Shown piece by piece: positions 9,566 to 21,000 of a stretch of DNA of 44,015 nucleotides. Source of the DNA: Silene noctiflora. Lineage: Eukaryota; Streptophyta; Magnoliopsida; Caryophyllales; Caryophyllaceae. The DNA lies in NCBI GenBank assembly GCA_009801015.1, contig VHZZ01000938.1, positions 89,775-133,789 of the forward strand, in the 5' to 3' direction. The translations under genes and the position numbers were made by a program. The notes beneath the pieces are model-generated. The model was not told where the DNA came from. It saw only the letters and a program-made list of their open reading frames with translations, and did not search any database. The first letter of the stretch is position 1. Every line of letters starts with the position of its first letter.

Positions 9566-12500
9566 TCATTCGTTTTTTAGAGGCAGTTTTCGGTGAACAA
9601 AGAGGACAAGCGCGCAAGGCAGTATTTCAACTAGCTGTTGTTCCATCAGAAAACAGGCATAGAAAATTATCAGAAATGTTAATAATACAGGAGCTAAATT
9701 TTGTTAATAGATGATTACCATGTAGTATATCAGATCGAAAGTTGTTAAGTGATCCAATACTTGGACAGATGCATCGGCATTGAAGGCAGACACTGTAGCC
9801 TGTGATCACATATTAGGGAATATAGACAAAAACCTCATGTAAATAGTAAATACTACTAGCAGAAGTTAGAACTTACCCTAAAGCAGCGAATGAGAAAAGA
9901 CGCGACACAGACTGCTGCAACTGATTTCACCTGCATTAATGTGGGTTGAAAGCTTAAATCTAATTTTCCGCATACATAGCCCCTGAACTATAGTGAAAAC
10001 TAATTCGTAGAGAAAACCCATTTCTAAATGAAGCTTCTGTAACAGCGTGTTTAGCTGTTTTCTATTTCACCTGATGCACTTTTAAACTATGGTGCTCTAG
10101 TTTGAGAAAGAAGCGAGCATTAAGACTAGTTTCGTAGCAACTCAACTGCTATGCAGAGATTTCTACCAAAATCCGAATAATTAAAGCGTTAACCATAAAT
10201 TTTTGACAACAGAGATACAAACATCAGCAACTACAGAGATATCGGACATGCGTTCCTTTGTCAAAACTACAGGAAAACCCAACAAGCAAGATAGTTTCTT
10301 CAGATCATAATAACTCATAATTTGTGATCACTTTGTGAAGAGGATTTCAGAAGAAAGAGACAAACCTCGTAAAGTTTCTGTTGTCGTCCCTTGGATCCAA
10401 CTGGGAAATTGAACAGCATCATATATAACCTTTAAGTAGAGCAATAAAATTTAACAGCAATAAATTTAACATTCCTGAGAAATTACCCTCTTTACTACAC
10501 TTGCATAGACCGCGGTTACTATAGTCAAGATATAGTTTACCTTCCCCCGAACAGCAGGAACCCAGATGCTGCAATAATCGACACCACTGAGGAAAAAGAA
10601 GATGTAACATAAAGGAAACACGATGATTTCATGGATGAATTTAGACAGAAATAGCGGCGTTTGCAAAAACAACAGGATAACTAACCTGCAACCAGTACTT
10701 GGCTCATGGATCGAACAAAATTGTTGTCAAACAGCCATAGAGATATCCATATTAAAACCTGTCATGTTAATCAATGTTAGCAGAGCGCTGTGAAACATTT
10801 ACATGCATGTATTTATCGCACCACATGGAGTACGGTGGGACATCAATGAGCAAAACCGTTCCTCTGTCCCCCTGACATTAATCATCACGATGAATAGCAG
10901 CTGAATGCCTGACTGTAAGCCGTAACCATGAGCCTAATGCAGATTAACAACACAAATCACAATAAAAAGTCCGCATTAGATTAGATATCTTTACTGTGGC
11001 TGTTGTCGGAGTAATGCAAGTTCTAAGGCATATCCTTCTGACCTTGCTTATGAGATATGAGTATCAACAGCTTTTGAACTAGTAAATATACTTGGTCAAT
11101 ATGTTAGTAAACATCTTGAGATAGAAAATATGATGCCTTCTGGGAAAAAAAAAGAATGTTTCGGTTGTGCAAATGCAAATACAACACAGACTAAATCCAC
11201 GCGCAGAGGGAAATCTCTCCGCATAAAGAAAGAAGAATGAAAAGGAAAACCAAACTGACCTGAATAACGTATATTACACCATTAGCTGAAATATACCAAG
11301 TCCTCAGCCTATCTGTCGGGAAACGTTTAGCCTGCTTGTCAATAAAACAGGCAGCATCACCGTCACTGTGTCAGCCATATGTTTTAAAATCACATTAAAT
11401 GCTGCCAGCATTCAGCAATGCAGAAGGTAATCAAGTGAAGGTATGAAGGTACTAAGTTAGTCCATCTTTAGTTTACTTAGTTTACTGCATCGGAAACTAA
11501 CAAAGTAAGACATCAACTGCAAAGAATACTGGCTTAGAACTTTATTTCAGTCGAAATACTCAAATTTAAGAACCCAAATTGTTACATGATACCATATCTC
11601 AGCCCAGAAGACAACCAATACTGTATAAGTGCTAAAGAATAACAGCCCAGGGAGGTCCACTAGAACCGATGTTAACACCTGTTGGAAGCATTACACGAGA
11701 TTTAAAAACATTAGATGTAAATATGACCAGCACTGCAGAATGAAGAAGTTAGCATTAAGTTGTAAATAAACTTGAGAGTTTTCACAACACTGTCTTTTGT
11801 ACGGAGTATTACGTAAACTCTCTAGATTACATTCTACACCAAGAATGAAGAGCAGAAAGCAACAACTGTAAGGGAAAAAAACTATTTCTAGAATGCTTAC
11901 CTTAGGTTTTAAAATAACAGCAAACATGTGGAAGCCGAAAACAGCTGCACGAACTGCAATTATGCAAAGCATCTGTCTTAGGAACACAGAAATAAAATGA
12001 CGCAAGAAGGCGACGTAACTGAGCAAGAGGGACAGTTCTAAGTTACCTCCGTTAACAAAAATATTCATGAGAACGGAAACCTTCAGTGTACTCCATCCGC
12101 AATCTCGATTGAATAATTATAAATTGACTCTGTCATGAAGCAACTATTTCAACCCCAACATTCATAAAATTCATTGACTACATACATCAAACCGACATGA
12201 CCAGTTCAGTGTAGTGTAGTGAATGAATTGATTTCTTAAGCTCAAACATATCCGATATTGGACTCATTATGAAGACGATGTTTATCCAATGAAACACGAA
12301 TTGCTGCACATAACCTCACAATTAAACATTGTTAGAGCAATTAGTTTCTCGTGTACCTGAAATTACTGAAGTCCACCGACTGAATCAAATTTCATGTAAA
12401 AATAACCGTTCTTGAACATTTGCAGGTGGTCTTATGTAAGACTTTTATATGCCGTATTACAGTCTTATTTCAGTATCTGTGTAACATTCATGCTAATTCT

Positions 12501-12775
12501 GCATAACACTGTTGGTTTTTCAATGGACGTGACGAAGATTTCAGCTTTATCTTCTATCATGTTACAAGGTTAAAACCCTACCAACTTTCCATTTTTACCT
12601 CAACTACAAAGCATATATTATAAACTCAAGTGCAAAACGGAAAAAAACCCGAAAGAGGAAAAGAAAAGGGAGTTACCAGGGAAACAGCAGTTAAAAGGGC
12701 ATAGGCTGCAGATAGAGTGAAAAACATTCCGTCATGCAACTGAGCTGCCTCGTTGAACTCGTCCCACTTCGCCAT
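9566..12775 (-). pseudogene. TOM1/TOM3-like, copy B (frameshifted)
   Basis: All eleven exons are present with GT-AG borders: 12677-12775, 12047-12129, 11901-11953, 11586-11678, 11260-11331, 10686-10758, 10541-10586, 10366-10429, 9877-9930, 9719-9799, 9566-9634. Exon 2 is 83 nt against 91 nt in A, C and D. Eight bases are missing where copy A encodes RQHG, so the frame shifts and reaches TAA near the end of exon 2 (about 58 codons in). All other exons keep an open frame with family motifs ([38 protein letters not shown]). The last exon ends KNE and TGA, the same early stop position as A and C. Exon 2 also starts AGT where the other copies have ATT. The single lesion suggests recent inactivation; a sequencing error is possible but unlikely for 8 bp. 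Confidence 0.8.
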
Positions 12776-12869
12776 TGATTGATTAATTATCTTGACATGA
12801 AAGTGTAACACCCACCAATCCACCAGATGATTATCTTGATTAATTAAATATTACTCCGTATGATGATTA

Positions 12870-12990
12870 TAATAAGTCATGTGATGGAGGAGAATTAGTA
12901 GACAGCAGAGCCTGCCATGACGTCGGACAGGAAAGAATGGTAGTTCCTTGAACAAGTCATGATTCAAATGGTTTTTGCGCCAACATGGTT
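12870..12990 (-). promoter_or_regulatory. Conserved promoter-proximal block of copy B
   Basis: Contains the CRE-like TGACGTC (12918-12924, about 145 bp before the ATG), then 'gaaagaatggtagttccttg' and 'gcgccaacatggttt' in the same order as upstream of copy A. Confidence 0.45.
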
Positions 12991-13169
12991 TCATACCAAC
13001 TACAGTCATGAGGTAGATAATACAAGTTGCAGTTGATGTCGGTTAGTTTAGCTGGTACTTCTATCTAAGTTCAAACACTTAACTCTATTTTCTTAAATGA
13101 TTTTAGGCAATAATTCCGATTTTCCAAGTTCACTAGAATATACGAGTAAATATCATCAAATGTGAATAT

Positions 13170-13540
13170 GCACCCATATAAGAAAGACGGAGGTGATCCT
13201 TACAAGGGCGGGACTATGACCAAATAACCATAGCAAAACGATACAGTTCTGCAATAAAAACAACAATGGGGGGTCTAAATTCGCTACTCGTAGAGGCCAT
13301 TAACAAACTCCATTCAATTGAAGATATAGGAACATTACAGTAAAGACCCATTAATGTAAGGCCAATGATACAATGATCTTGGATGAGATACAAGTAAGGA
13401 AATCGCGTATACCACAATAACAACGACAAAGCCCTAGTCCTATAATAAATTAGGTCGGCTAACAAGAATCAAAGCTTGAAACCGTCAATACAGGAATTGA
13501 GCGTGTTTTTCAAAAATGAATGTCATTCTTTACATTTGTG
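13170..13540. repeat. Duplicated 3'-flanking block (downstream of copy C)
   Basis: Shares 'aatggggggtctaaatt-gctactcgtagaggccattaacaaac', 'gtaaggccaatgatacaatgatcttggatgagatac' and 'caaagcttgaaaccgtcaat' with the blocks at 8020-8560 and 17390-17880, with small deletions. It is non-coding. Confidence 0.6.
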
Positions 13541-13890
13541 AGTTTCAGACAAGACATGGTGTCGGAGTGTTGGTTATTTTTGGGCAAAGTTTTGAATTTC
13601 TATATCAAAAAACGAAGTTCCCACAGTGTCGTGTCATGTAGGAATATCCGAATGCTGGACACGCGACAGACAAATACACAACCAAAAGTGAAGTGTTGAA
13701 GTGAGATAGATAGATTACATAAAATTGATTTATCAAAATTGAATGAAGCTGTTTACAGTGAAGTGATCCTTCAAAAGTATGAATACAATGATTACAATCA
13801 ATCCATCCATTCTCAAACTCCATACCCAAAACAGATGGAACCAAATAGGACAGTGGAGCTTCCACTCTACCTGACCCGTTGGTTTCGAGC

Positions 13891-16800
13891 TCATTCCCTT
13901 TTTGGAGGCAGCTTCCGAAGAATAAAGAGGACAAGCGCGCAAGGCAGTATCTCAACTAACTGTTGTTCCAACACAAAAGGGAGTTATTAACAATAGGTGA
14001 ACTAATTTCTTGTTACCAAGTGATTAGTTGACGATTACCATGTAGTAAATCAGATCGAAAGCTGTTGGGTGATCCAAAACTTTGGGAGATGCATCAGCAT
14101 CGAAGACAGACTTCGCAGCCTGCGATCAAATATTAGGGAATATAGTTGGAGTTTAACCAACTGCAGATAACTCGGAAAACAAAAACCTCATGCAAATGCT
14201 ATTAGCAGAGGAGGTATGGAAAGTTTGCAAAATCAGAACTTACTGTAATGCAGCGAATGAGAAAAGACACGACACAGATTGCTGTAACTGATCGCACCTG
14301 CATTAATTTGGGAGCTTAAAAACCAACACAAAATTTTGTATGTTAAAGCTATTTCTAAATGCAACTAATATTAAAAGGGCATTTGATTGTTTTCCCTTTC
14401 ATCAGATGCATTTCTACACAATGATGTTTCGAATCCAACGTGCTTTGACAAAGAAACATGCAATAAGATTACTTTTGTCGCAACTTAACTGCTATGCAGG
14501 AAATTTTCCCCTAAAACCAGAGTAATTAAAGGGTTGGGCATAGTTCCTTAACGAGAAAGATACAAACATCAACAAAAACAACAGGAGGAAAACATAATGA
14601 TCTCCAATTCTCCATATAATCGCAAGGTTCATATTGGACATACGTTCCTTCGGATGTCAAAAGAACAGGAACGCCAACAAAGAAAATAGTTTAATTGGAT
14701 CATAACTCGATGGTAAGTCGGCTTCAAAACCATGTGAAATTGGAGAATATATATATTTCATGAACAATTTGTGAAGAGTTTTTCGGAAGAAAGAGACAAA
14801 CCTCGTGAATTTTCCTTTTTCGTCCTTTGGATTCAATTGGGAAGCGCATCAGCATTAAACATAACCTGTAAGCAGAACAGTAAAACTTATCAGTTATCAC
14901 CCTCTAGATATTACTTCCTCTTTTTTACACCTACATAGTCATAGATCACAGTTACTATCGTCAAGAAAATTGTTTACCTTCCCCCGTACAGCAGGAACCC
15001 AGATGCTGCAATAACAGACGCCACTGGAAAAAAAAGCATGCAACTTAAACGGAACTCATTCGTGGACAGATTTAGACAGAAATAGCAGCATTTGCAAAAA
15101 AAATTAGATAACTAACCTGCAATGAATAATTGGCTTATGGATCCAACGAAACTGTTGTCATACAGCCCTAGAGATATCCATATTAACACCTGTCATGTAC
15201 TACCTTAGCGCAGCAATGTGAAACATTTTCAAGTACGTATTTACAGCAGAGTACAGTCGAAAATTAATCAGCAAAACATTCCCCTGCCCCTCTGACATTA
15301 ATTAATCATCTAAAGAATAGCAGCTGACCAAAATCATAAGGCTAATGCAGATTAACCACATATATCCCCATAAACATATACAGCTAATCACGGGAAATGA
15401 CTTTTAGCAACAGCGCTTTCAAGTCCGCTACTATCACTAGGTCCACCAGAGAAATAATCAAACAGCAGGCTGAACCCGTTGAAGTAGCGCATTTTTGTTT
15501 CATCTCAATTCCCAAAGGATTATTTCCATTATGTATCCTGATGTCAACACAAACGCGATGGAGGCAGTAACAGGACTAAACCCGTTATGCTTACGATTTC
15601 TCAAGGACTCTCAACACATATCTTGATTCTAATACCCTCTGGAAAAAATACTCATTCAGGTTATGCATAAGCAAATATAATGCAGATTTACTCCATGCAT
15701 AGACAAGTAATGCGCCCTCCCCACATAAAAGAAAGAAGAACAAAAAGGAAAATCAAACTGACCTGAATAACATATATCACGCAATTAACTGAAATATACC
15801 AAGCCTTCAACGTATCTGTTGTTTCACCTCTAGCCTGCTCGTCAATAAGTTTAGGCAGCATCAGTATCAGACATATGCCAGCAATGCAGTTGGTTATCAG
15901 TATCAGAAACTAGCAAAGCAAGACATAAACTGCAAATGCACTGTTAAGAATGCTGATGTAAAAGTTTCTTTCAGTCAAAATATTGCGTCGAAATTCAAGT
16001 GTTTAACAGATTCAGAGTCCCTATATTTACCTGATAATAGATCTCAGACCAGAAGAAAACTAGCAGTGTATAAGTGCTAAAGAATAACAACCCGGGGAGG
16101 TCCACTAGCACCGATGTTAACACCTGTTCAAAGCATTACATAAGTGCAGCATGAAGAAGTTAACATTAAGTTGTAAATGAATGATTGGACAAAGTAAACA
16201 AAACAATCAAGTTAAGGAGTTTCCACAACGCTGTCTTTTTTTAATACGTAAACTCTTCAGATTACATTACACACCAAGAATGAAGAGCAGAAAACAAGTT
16301 GTAAGAGAACTCACCTTAGATTTTAAAACAACAAAAATGTGGAAGCCAAAAACAGCCGCACGAACTGCAATTATACAAAGCATCTGTCTTAGGAACACAG
16401 AAATAAAAAGAAGCAAGCAAACGATGTAACCGAGCAAGAGGAACAGTTCTCAGTTACCTGCATTAACAAGAATATTCATGAGAAAGAAAACCATCTGTGT
16501 ATTCCATCCTAGTGTACGCGATCTTGATTGAAGCCTTATAAATTGAATCTGCCATGAAGCAAGAATGAGAATGGGCAAGTTGCTATGTCAGATAGCGACT
16601 TGCCACTGCAAATGCAAAAATCACATCACATGAAGACATGGACCCATTTCATGTAAATACTAAATTGTTTGAAACGTGCACCATTTCCGTAAGTACTTTG
16701 GGTTTAAGCCTATTTTAGAAAAAAAATTCAAACTTCTAAACCTTTCCATAATAACTTCAACAAATAAGGTCAACAACAACAACATTACCACACTGTCTCA

Positions 16801-17057
16801 ATGGCTCACAAATTGCGGCCCTTGTGTTAGCAGCACCAAGAGAATGTTTCCGAATAACCCAAGATGAAAATTGCATATAATCTTCCAAATAAATCACATT
16901 CAATCAAGCAAAAGTCAAACATACAAAAACCCAAAAGAGAAAAAGAGAAGGATGTTACAAGGGAAACAGCAGTTAAAAGGGCATATGCTGCAGCAAGAGT
17001 GAAAAAGATCCCACCATGCAACGGAGCCGACTCATTGAGCTCGTCCCATTTCGCCAT
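13891..17057 (-). CDS. TOM1/TOM3-like membrane protein, copy C
   Basis: Eleven exons: 16959-17057, 16458-16548, 16315-16364, 16031-16123, 15763-15834, 15117-15189, 14978-15023, 14802-14865, 14244-14297, 14039-14119, 13891-13959. All splice sites are GT-AG and the joined frame is open for 263 aa. Family segments are [62 protein letters not shown] and [17 protein letters not shown]. An in-frame TAA sits two codons before the ATG, which fixes this start and supports the equivalent Met in A and B. The protein ends KRE and TGA, about 8 residues short of copy D. Exon 3 is 50 nt, as in copy A, against 53 in B and D. The exon 2 end has Ala for the Gly seen in the other copies (VNA). Role as for copy A: a predicted seven-pass vacuolar membrane protein. 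Confidence 0.85.
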
Positions 17058-17099
17058 TGATTAATTCCTTGATATCAAAGTGTAAACACCTTGAGTAAA

Positions 17100-17220
17100 T
17101 TATATGATAGAGGAGAATAAGTACACAACATACAGGCTTGACTTGCGCTGCAGTGGACAGAATGGTCATTTATTGACAAAGTCAACGTTCAAATGGGTTT
17201 TGTGCCAGCACAGTGTATAT
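17100..17220 (-). promoter_or_regulatory. Diverged promoter-proximal block of copy C
   Basis: The order 'agaggagaataagta', 'acagaatgg', 'acaaagtca', 'ttcaaatgg-ttttgtgcca' is recognisable against A and B, but the TGACGT site is not preserved (it reads TTGACTTGC). Copy C may therefore be regulated differently; this is inference only. Confidence 0.35.
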
Positions 17221-17389
17221 AGTTCTGATCATGAGGCAGGTGATGCATGTTTCGGTATATGTCGGTTAGTTCAGCTGGTACTCCTCCGAATTTGAATTTT
17301 GTAAAACATTTGTTGTAGTAGTAGTTTCATTTCACTTAAAAAGATAATTTAGATCCGTCTCACAATGACACGAGTAGTTGAGTACATGA

Positions 17390-17880
17390 CTATACAAGAC
17401 AGTCAGAGGTGAAATCAGTTATTACTTTCTTCAACTCAAAGCACATGAGCATGCTGTATGCACTTTCGAATAGAGAAACACAGCAAAGCGACAGAAGTAG
17501 AAAATTATGATAAAAACAATGGGGATCTAAAATTTCTACTCGTAGAAGCCATTAATAAACACTTCAACGTAAAATTTAGGAACATTACAACAAACTATCA
17601 TCTTGCTGTTGCATGAGCAGGAGGATGAGATACATGTAGAGAAACCGAGTATACCACAATAATTACGACAAACCCTAGTCCTATAATGGTTTAAGTTGGC
17701 TAACATGAATCAAAGCTTGAGACCACCAATACAGAATTGAGCGTCTTTTTCAAAATTGAATGTTGTTCTTTACATTTGGGTGATCCGACGAAGGGCAGGA
17801 CTATGACCACACAACCATGTCCTTAAACTCCGACACACCTCAACAAATTCTACTAGTAATATTAAGTGGGCCCAAGAAAA
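17390..17880. repeat. Duplicated 3'-flanking block (downstream of copy D)
   Basis: Parallel to 8020-8560, with 'ctttcttcaactcaaagca', 'tgtatgcactttcgaatag', 'ctactcgtagaagccattaa' and 'gtccttaaactccga-cacct' in the same order. It is closer to the block behind the remnant copy than to the one behind C, in agreement with the exon 11 tails. Confidence 0.6.
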
Positions 17881-17960
17881 TGGCTACAGGTACTCTCGAG
17901 ATAGAGAACACGCCTGGAGTTTCGGATCTTGTGAAGCTATCTGTGGGCCAGGATGAACAA

Positions 17961-18023
17961 ATTGGATGGTACACAGCTCACACTCAAGTGCTCAGTGAAT
18001 TGGATGGTACAGAGCTGAAACTC
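17961..18023. repeat. Short tandem duplication at the end of copy D
   Basis: 'attggatggtac-cagct' occurs at 17961-17978 and again at 17999-18016. The second copy encodes the last codons of gene D (ALYHPI) and the first lies just past its stop, so the 3' UTR carries a decayed duplicate of the C-terminal codons. Confidence 0.6.
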
Positions 18024-21000
18024 GCTTTGGAGGCACCTTTCGGAGAATAAAGAGGACAAGCGCGGAAGGCAGTATCTCAACTAACTGTTGTCACAACACA
18101 AAAATGTAAAGAATTGTTTCATTAAATTCCTGTCAAATAGATGCTTTTTGAGAAGATTACCGTGTAGTAAATCAGATCGAGGATCGGGTGATCCAAAACT
18201 CTGAGAGATAAGTCGGCATCGAAGGCAGACAGTGCAACCTGTGATCATCACATATACGGAATGCCACGTGATGAGAACAGAATTATCTGTTAATTAGAAT
18301 ACTAGATAGAACAGAGCCACTATGAGGATTATATCATGTATAGTCCGAGATTATCGAGATGCTACAAAAAACAATGAAAGAAGGAAAAACTGAGCTCCGT
18401 GAACATGTCTATCCTTAAAAGATCATTCGTCTTGTACAACCAGGATGTGATGCGCTGCTGTAGCCTAGATTTAATACTATGTCAGTGCCCTGCAGATTAC
18501 CTTTGCTGCAGAGGGGTACTTCTAGAGCTGCAGAGCTGTACTTCTAGAGCACGAATTCAGCACGCTCGACATGGGTTGCATTTAAATACTACTACCGGAG
18601 AAAGTATGATGACAAACTAAATTAATATTCTCAGAAACAAGTAGACAGATGCTGATATTAATGCAGAGCAGCAAAGTTCTCAAAAGTCAGAACTTACCAT
18701 GAAGCAGCGAATGAGAAAACAGACGAAACAGATTGCTGTAATTGATCCCACCTGTATTAACATGGGAGTTTAAAAAGCAACGCTAATTTAATATCTTGAA
18801 GTTCAAATCTATTAAATTGTTTCCCATTTCCCCCCTGAAACCAGGCACCGTGTCAACAAAGTTTCCGAGGGATGGAAATTAAAAATTAAAATCAAACAAT
18901 CTCTTACAACTCATGAAATCGACCCCTTTACAAGTACAAATTGGACAAGTTCCAATGCAACATTGGCAAAGAATTAAACAGTGACACTACTTTCCTAACA
19001 CCAGGGGTCAAATATTTCATTATCACGATGTTAAGATGTCGTCAAAAGAAGAGACAAACCTCGTGAAGCTTCTTTCGTCGTCCCTTAGACTCAATTGGAA
19101 AGCGCCTCAGCATAAAAAATAATCTGTAAGTAGAAGAGTATACATATTATTTCGTTTTTACAGCAGTACACTTTGATAGTGAACAGAAGGGTTTACCTTC
19201 CCCCGAACAACAGAAACCCAAGTGCTGCAAGAAAAGACACCACTGCAAGAGAAAAGAGAACATATAACATAATGTAAATCAGAATGCTTTCATGGACAAA
19301 GTTAAATGGAAATAGTGGCATTTGCTAAAATAACACGATAACCAACCTGCAATGAATACTTGGCTCATGGATCCAACAAAACTGTTGTTATACAGCCATA
19401 GATATATCCATATTAAAGCCTGCCATAAGAACGTTCCTTAGCATAGCAGTATGAAACATTTACGTGTATAACATCACATTGCAGCGCCGGGGAAAATCAT
19501 GAGCAAATCATTCCCCAATCACACGGGCATTGGTCATTATGAAGAATAGCAGCTGATCATAACCATAAGCGGCATACATGTTAACCACACATAGACCCAC
19601 AAACAGATCAGCTAATCATGGCAAAAGACTTTTTGCAACAGAATGCTTTTAAGTCCTGCCTCCCACCACAAGAATAGCCAAACAAGAGGCTGAAGAAATA
19701 CATCTAAAATCCAGGTATCTAATTTACCTAGACTATCCTCGTAATCATTGCAAGTTACAGAAAGAGTGTAAGTTGGTTATCAGAATCTTAGGTACCATCT
19801 CAGCAAGTGCAAAACTGCAAACTGCATGAAGTAGATAAGAGTTTGTTCACCTGACTGGCAGTGACTGCTCACCATGTATTTATATTTGGCAATTGCCCAA
19901 TTAAGGCACTGCTTGGAACATTTCTTATGAGATACGAGTAATCAGACAGCTTTTACTTTAGTAGAAATACTTTGTTAATCTGGATATATTGATTAAACGT
20001 CCTCTCACAAAAGAATGTTCACAACTTGTTTTTTTACAGGTATCCTCGTCGTGCATATGCAATTATAACGAGCACCAACTCAGTGAATTGACACCAAATC
20101 TCCTCGCACATTAGAAAGATGAACTAAAAGGAAAACATAACTGACCTGAATAACATATATTACACAATTAACTGTTATATACCAAGCCCTCAGCCTATCT
20201 GTCGGAAGACTTCTAGCCTGCTCATCAATAAAAAATTCAAGCAACATCAGTATCAGGCATATAATTTATAATTACATCATTATAAGAAATTGGCCCCTTG
20301 AACCATGTAAGCTAAAGACATGGTTGTAAACATCAGTATCGACACGTAAGATCAGCCTCAAGGGTTTTTTCTTTTCTTTTTTTTCTTTTATGAATGAACA
20401 GCCTCAAGTTGTAAATATAAAAACATCAGAAATGCGAACATGATGCCACCAATGCAGTTGGAGTCTAGCAGATCTAAAACCCCACTTTTACCTGATAATA
20501 TATTTCAGCCCAGAAGAGGACCAACAGTGTATACGTGGTAAAGAATAACAGCCCAGGGAGGTCCAGTAGCACCATTGTTAACACCTGTCATTGAACAGGA
20601 AGAATCCATCAACATAAGGATTGCTTGGACTCTTCGATATTACCTCACATATCCGTGTCGGACACTCGTCACTTGGACGTGGGTAGCACACTCAGACCTT
20701 TCATTTTAGACCAAAAACATGGCTTTTATTCATAAAATAGCCGAATTTGACACATGGACATGCACACCGAGTCCAAGCAACCAATAATGAAGAGAGCAGA
20801 AAGCAACAACTGAAAAGTACAAAAAACTAAAAGAAGCCATGTCAAGCTCATTGGTCAAGCTAATTGATCACAGATAGGTCCTTTAATGTATAGCCATATA
20901 GGCAGCAACATAATGTTTAGCTACTTCCCTAGCAGTAGCAACCATTACACAATTTGTAAAGTCTAGCAGCCACGGATTGAGCTTGGAGGCTTACTAAATA

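Noticed and set aside
12776-12823. Upstream in-frame extension of copy B (and of copy A at 7520-7549)
   Set aside because: The extensions begin with GTG rather than ATG, and copy C has an in-frame stop at the corresponding place. Only the ATG at 7519 in copy A remains a possible alternative.
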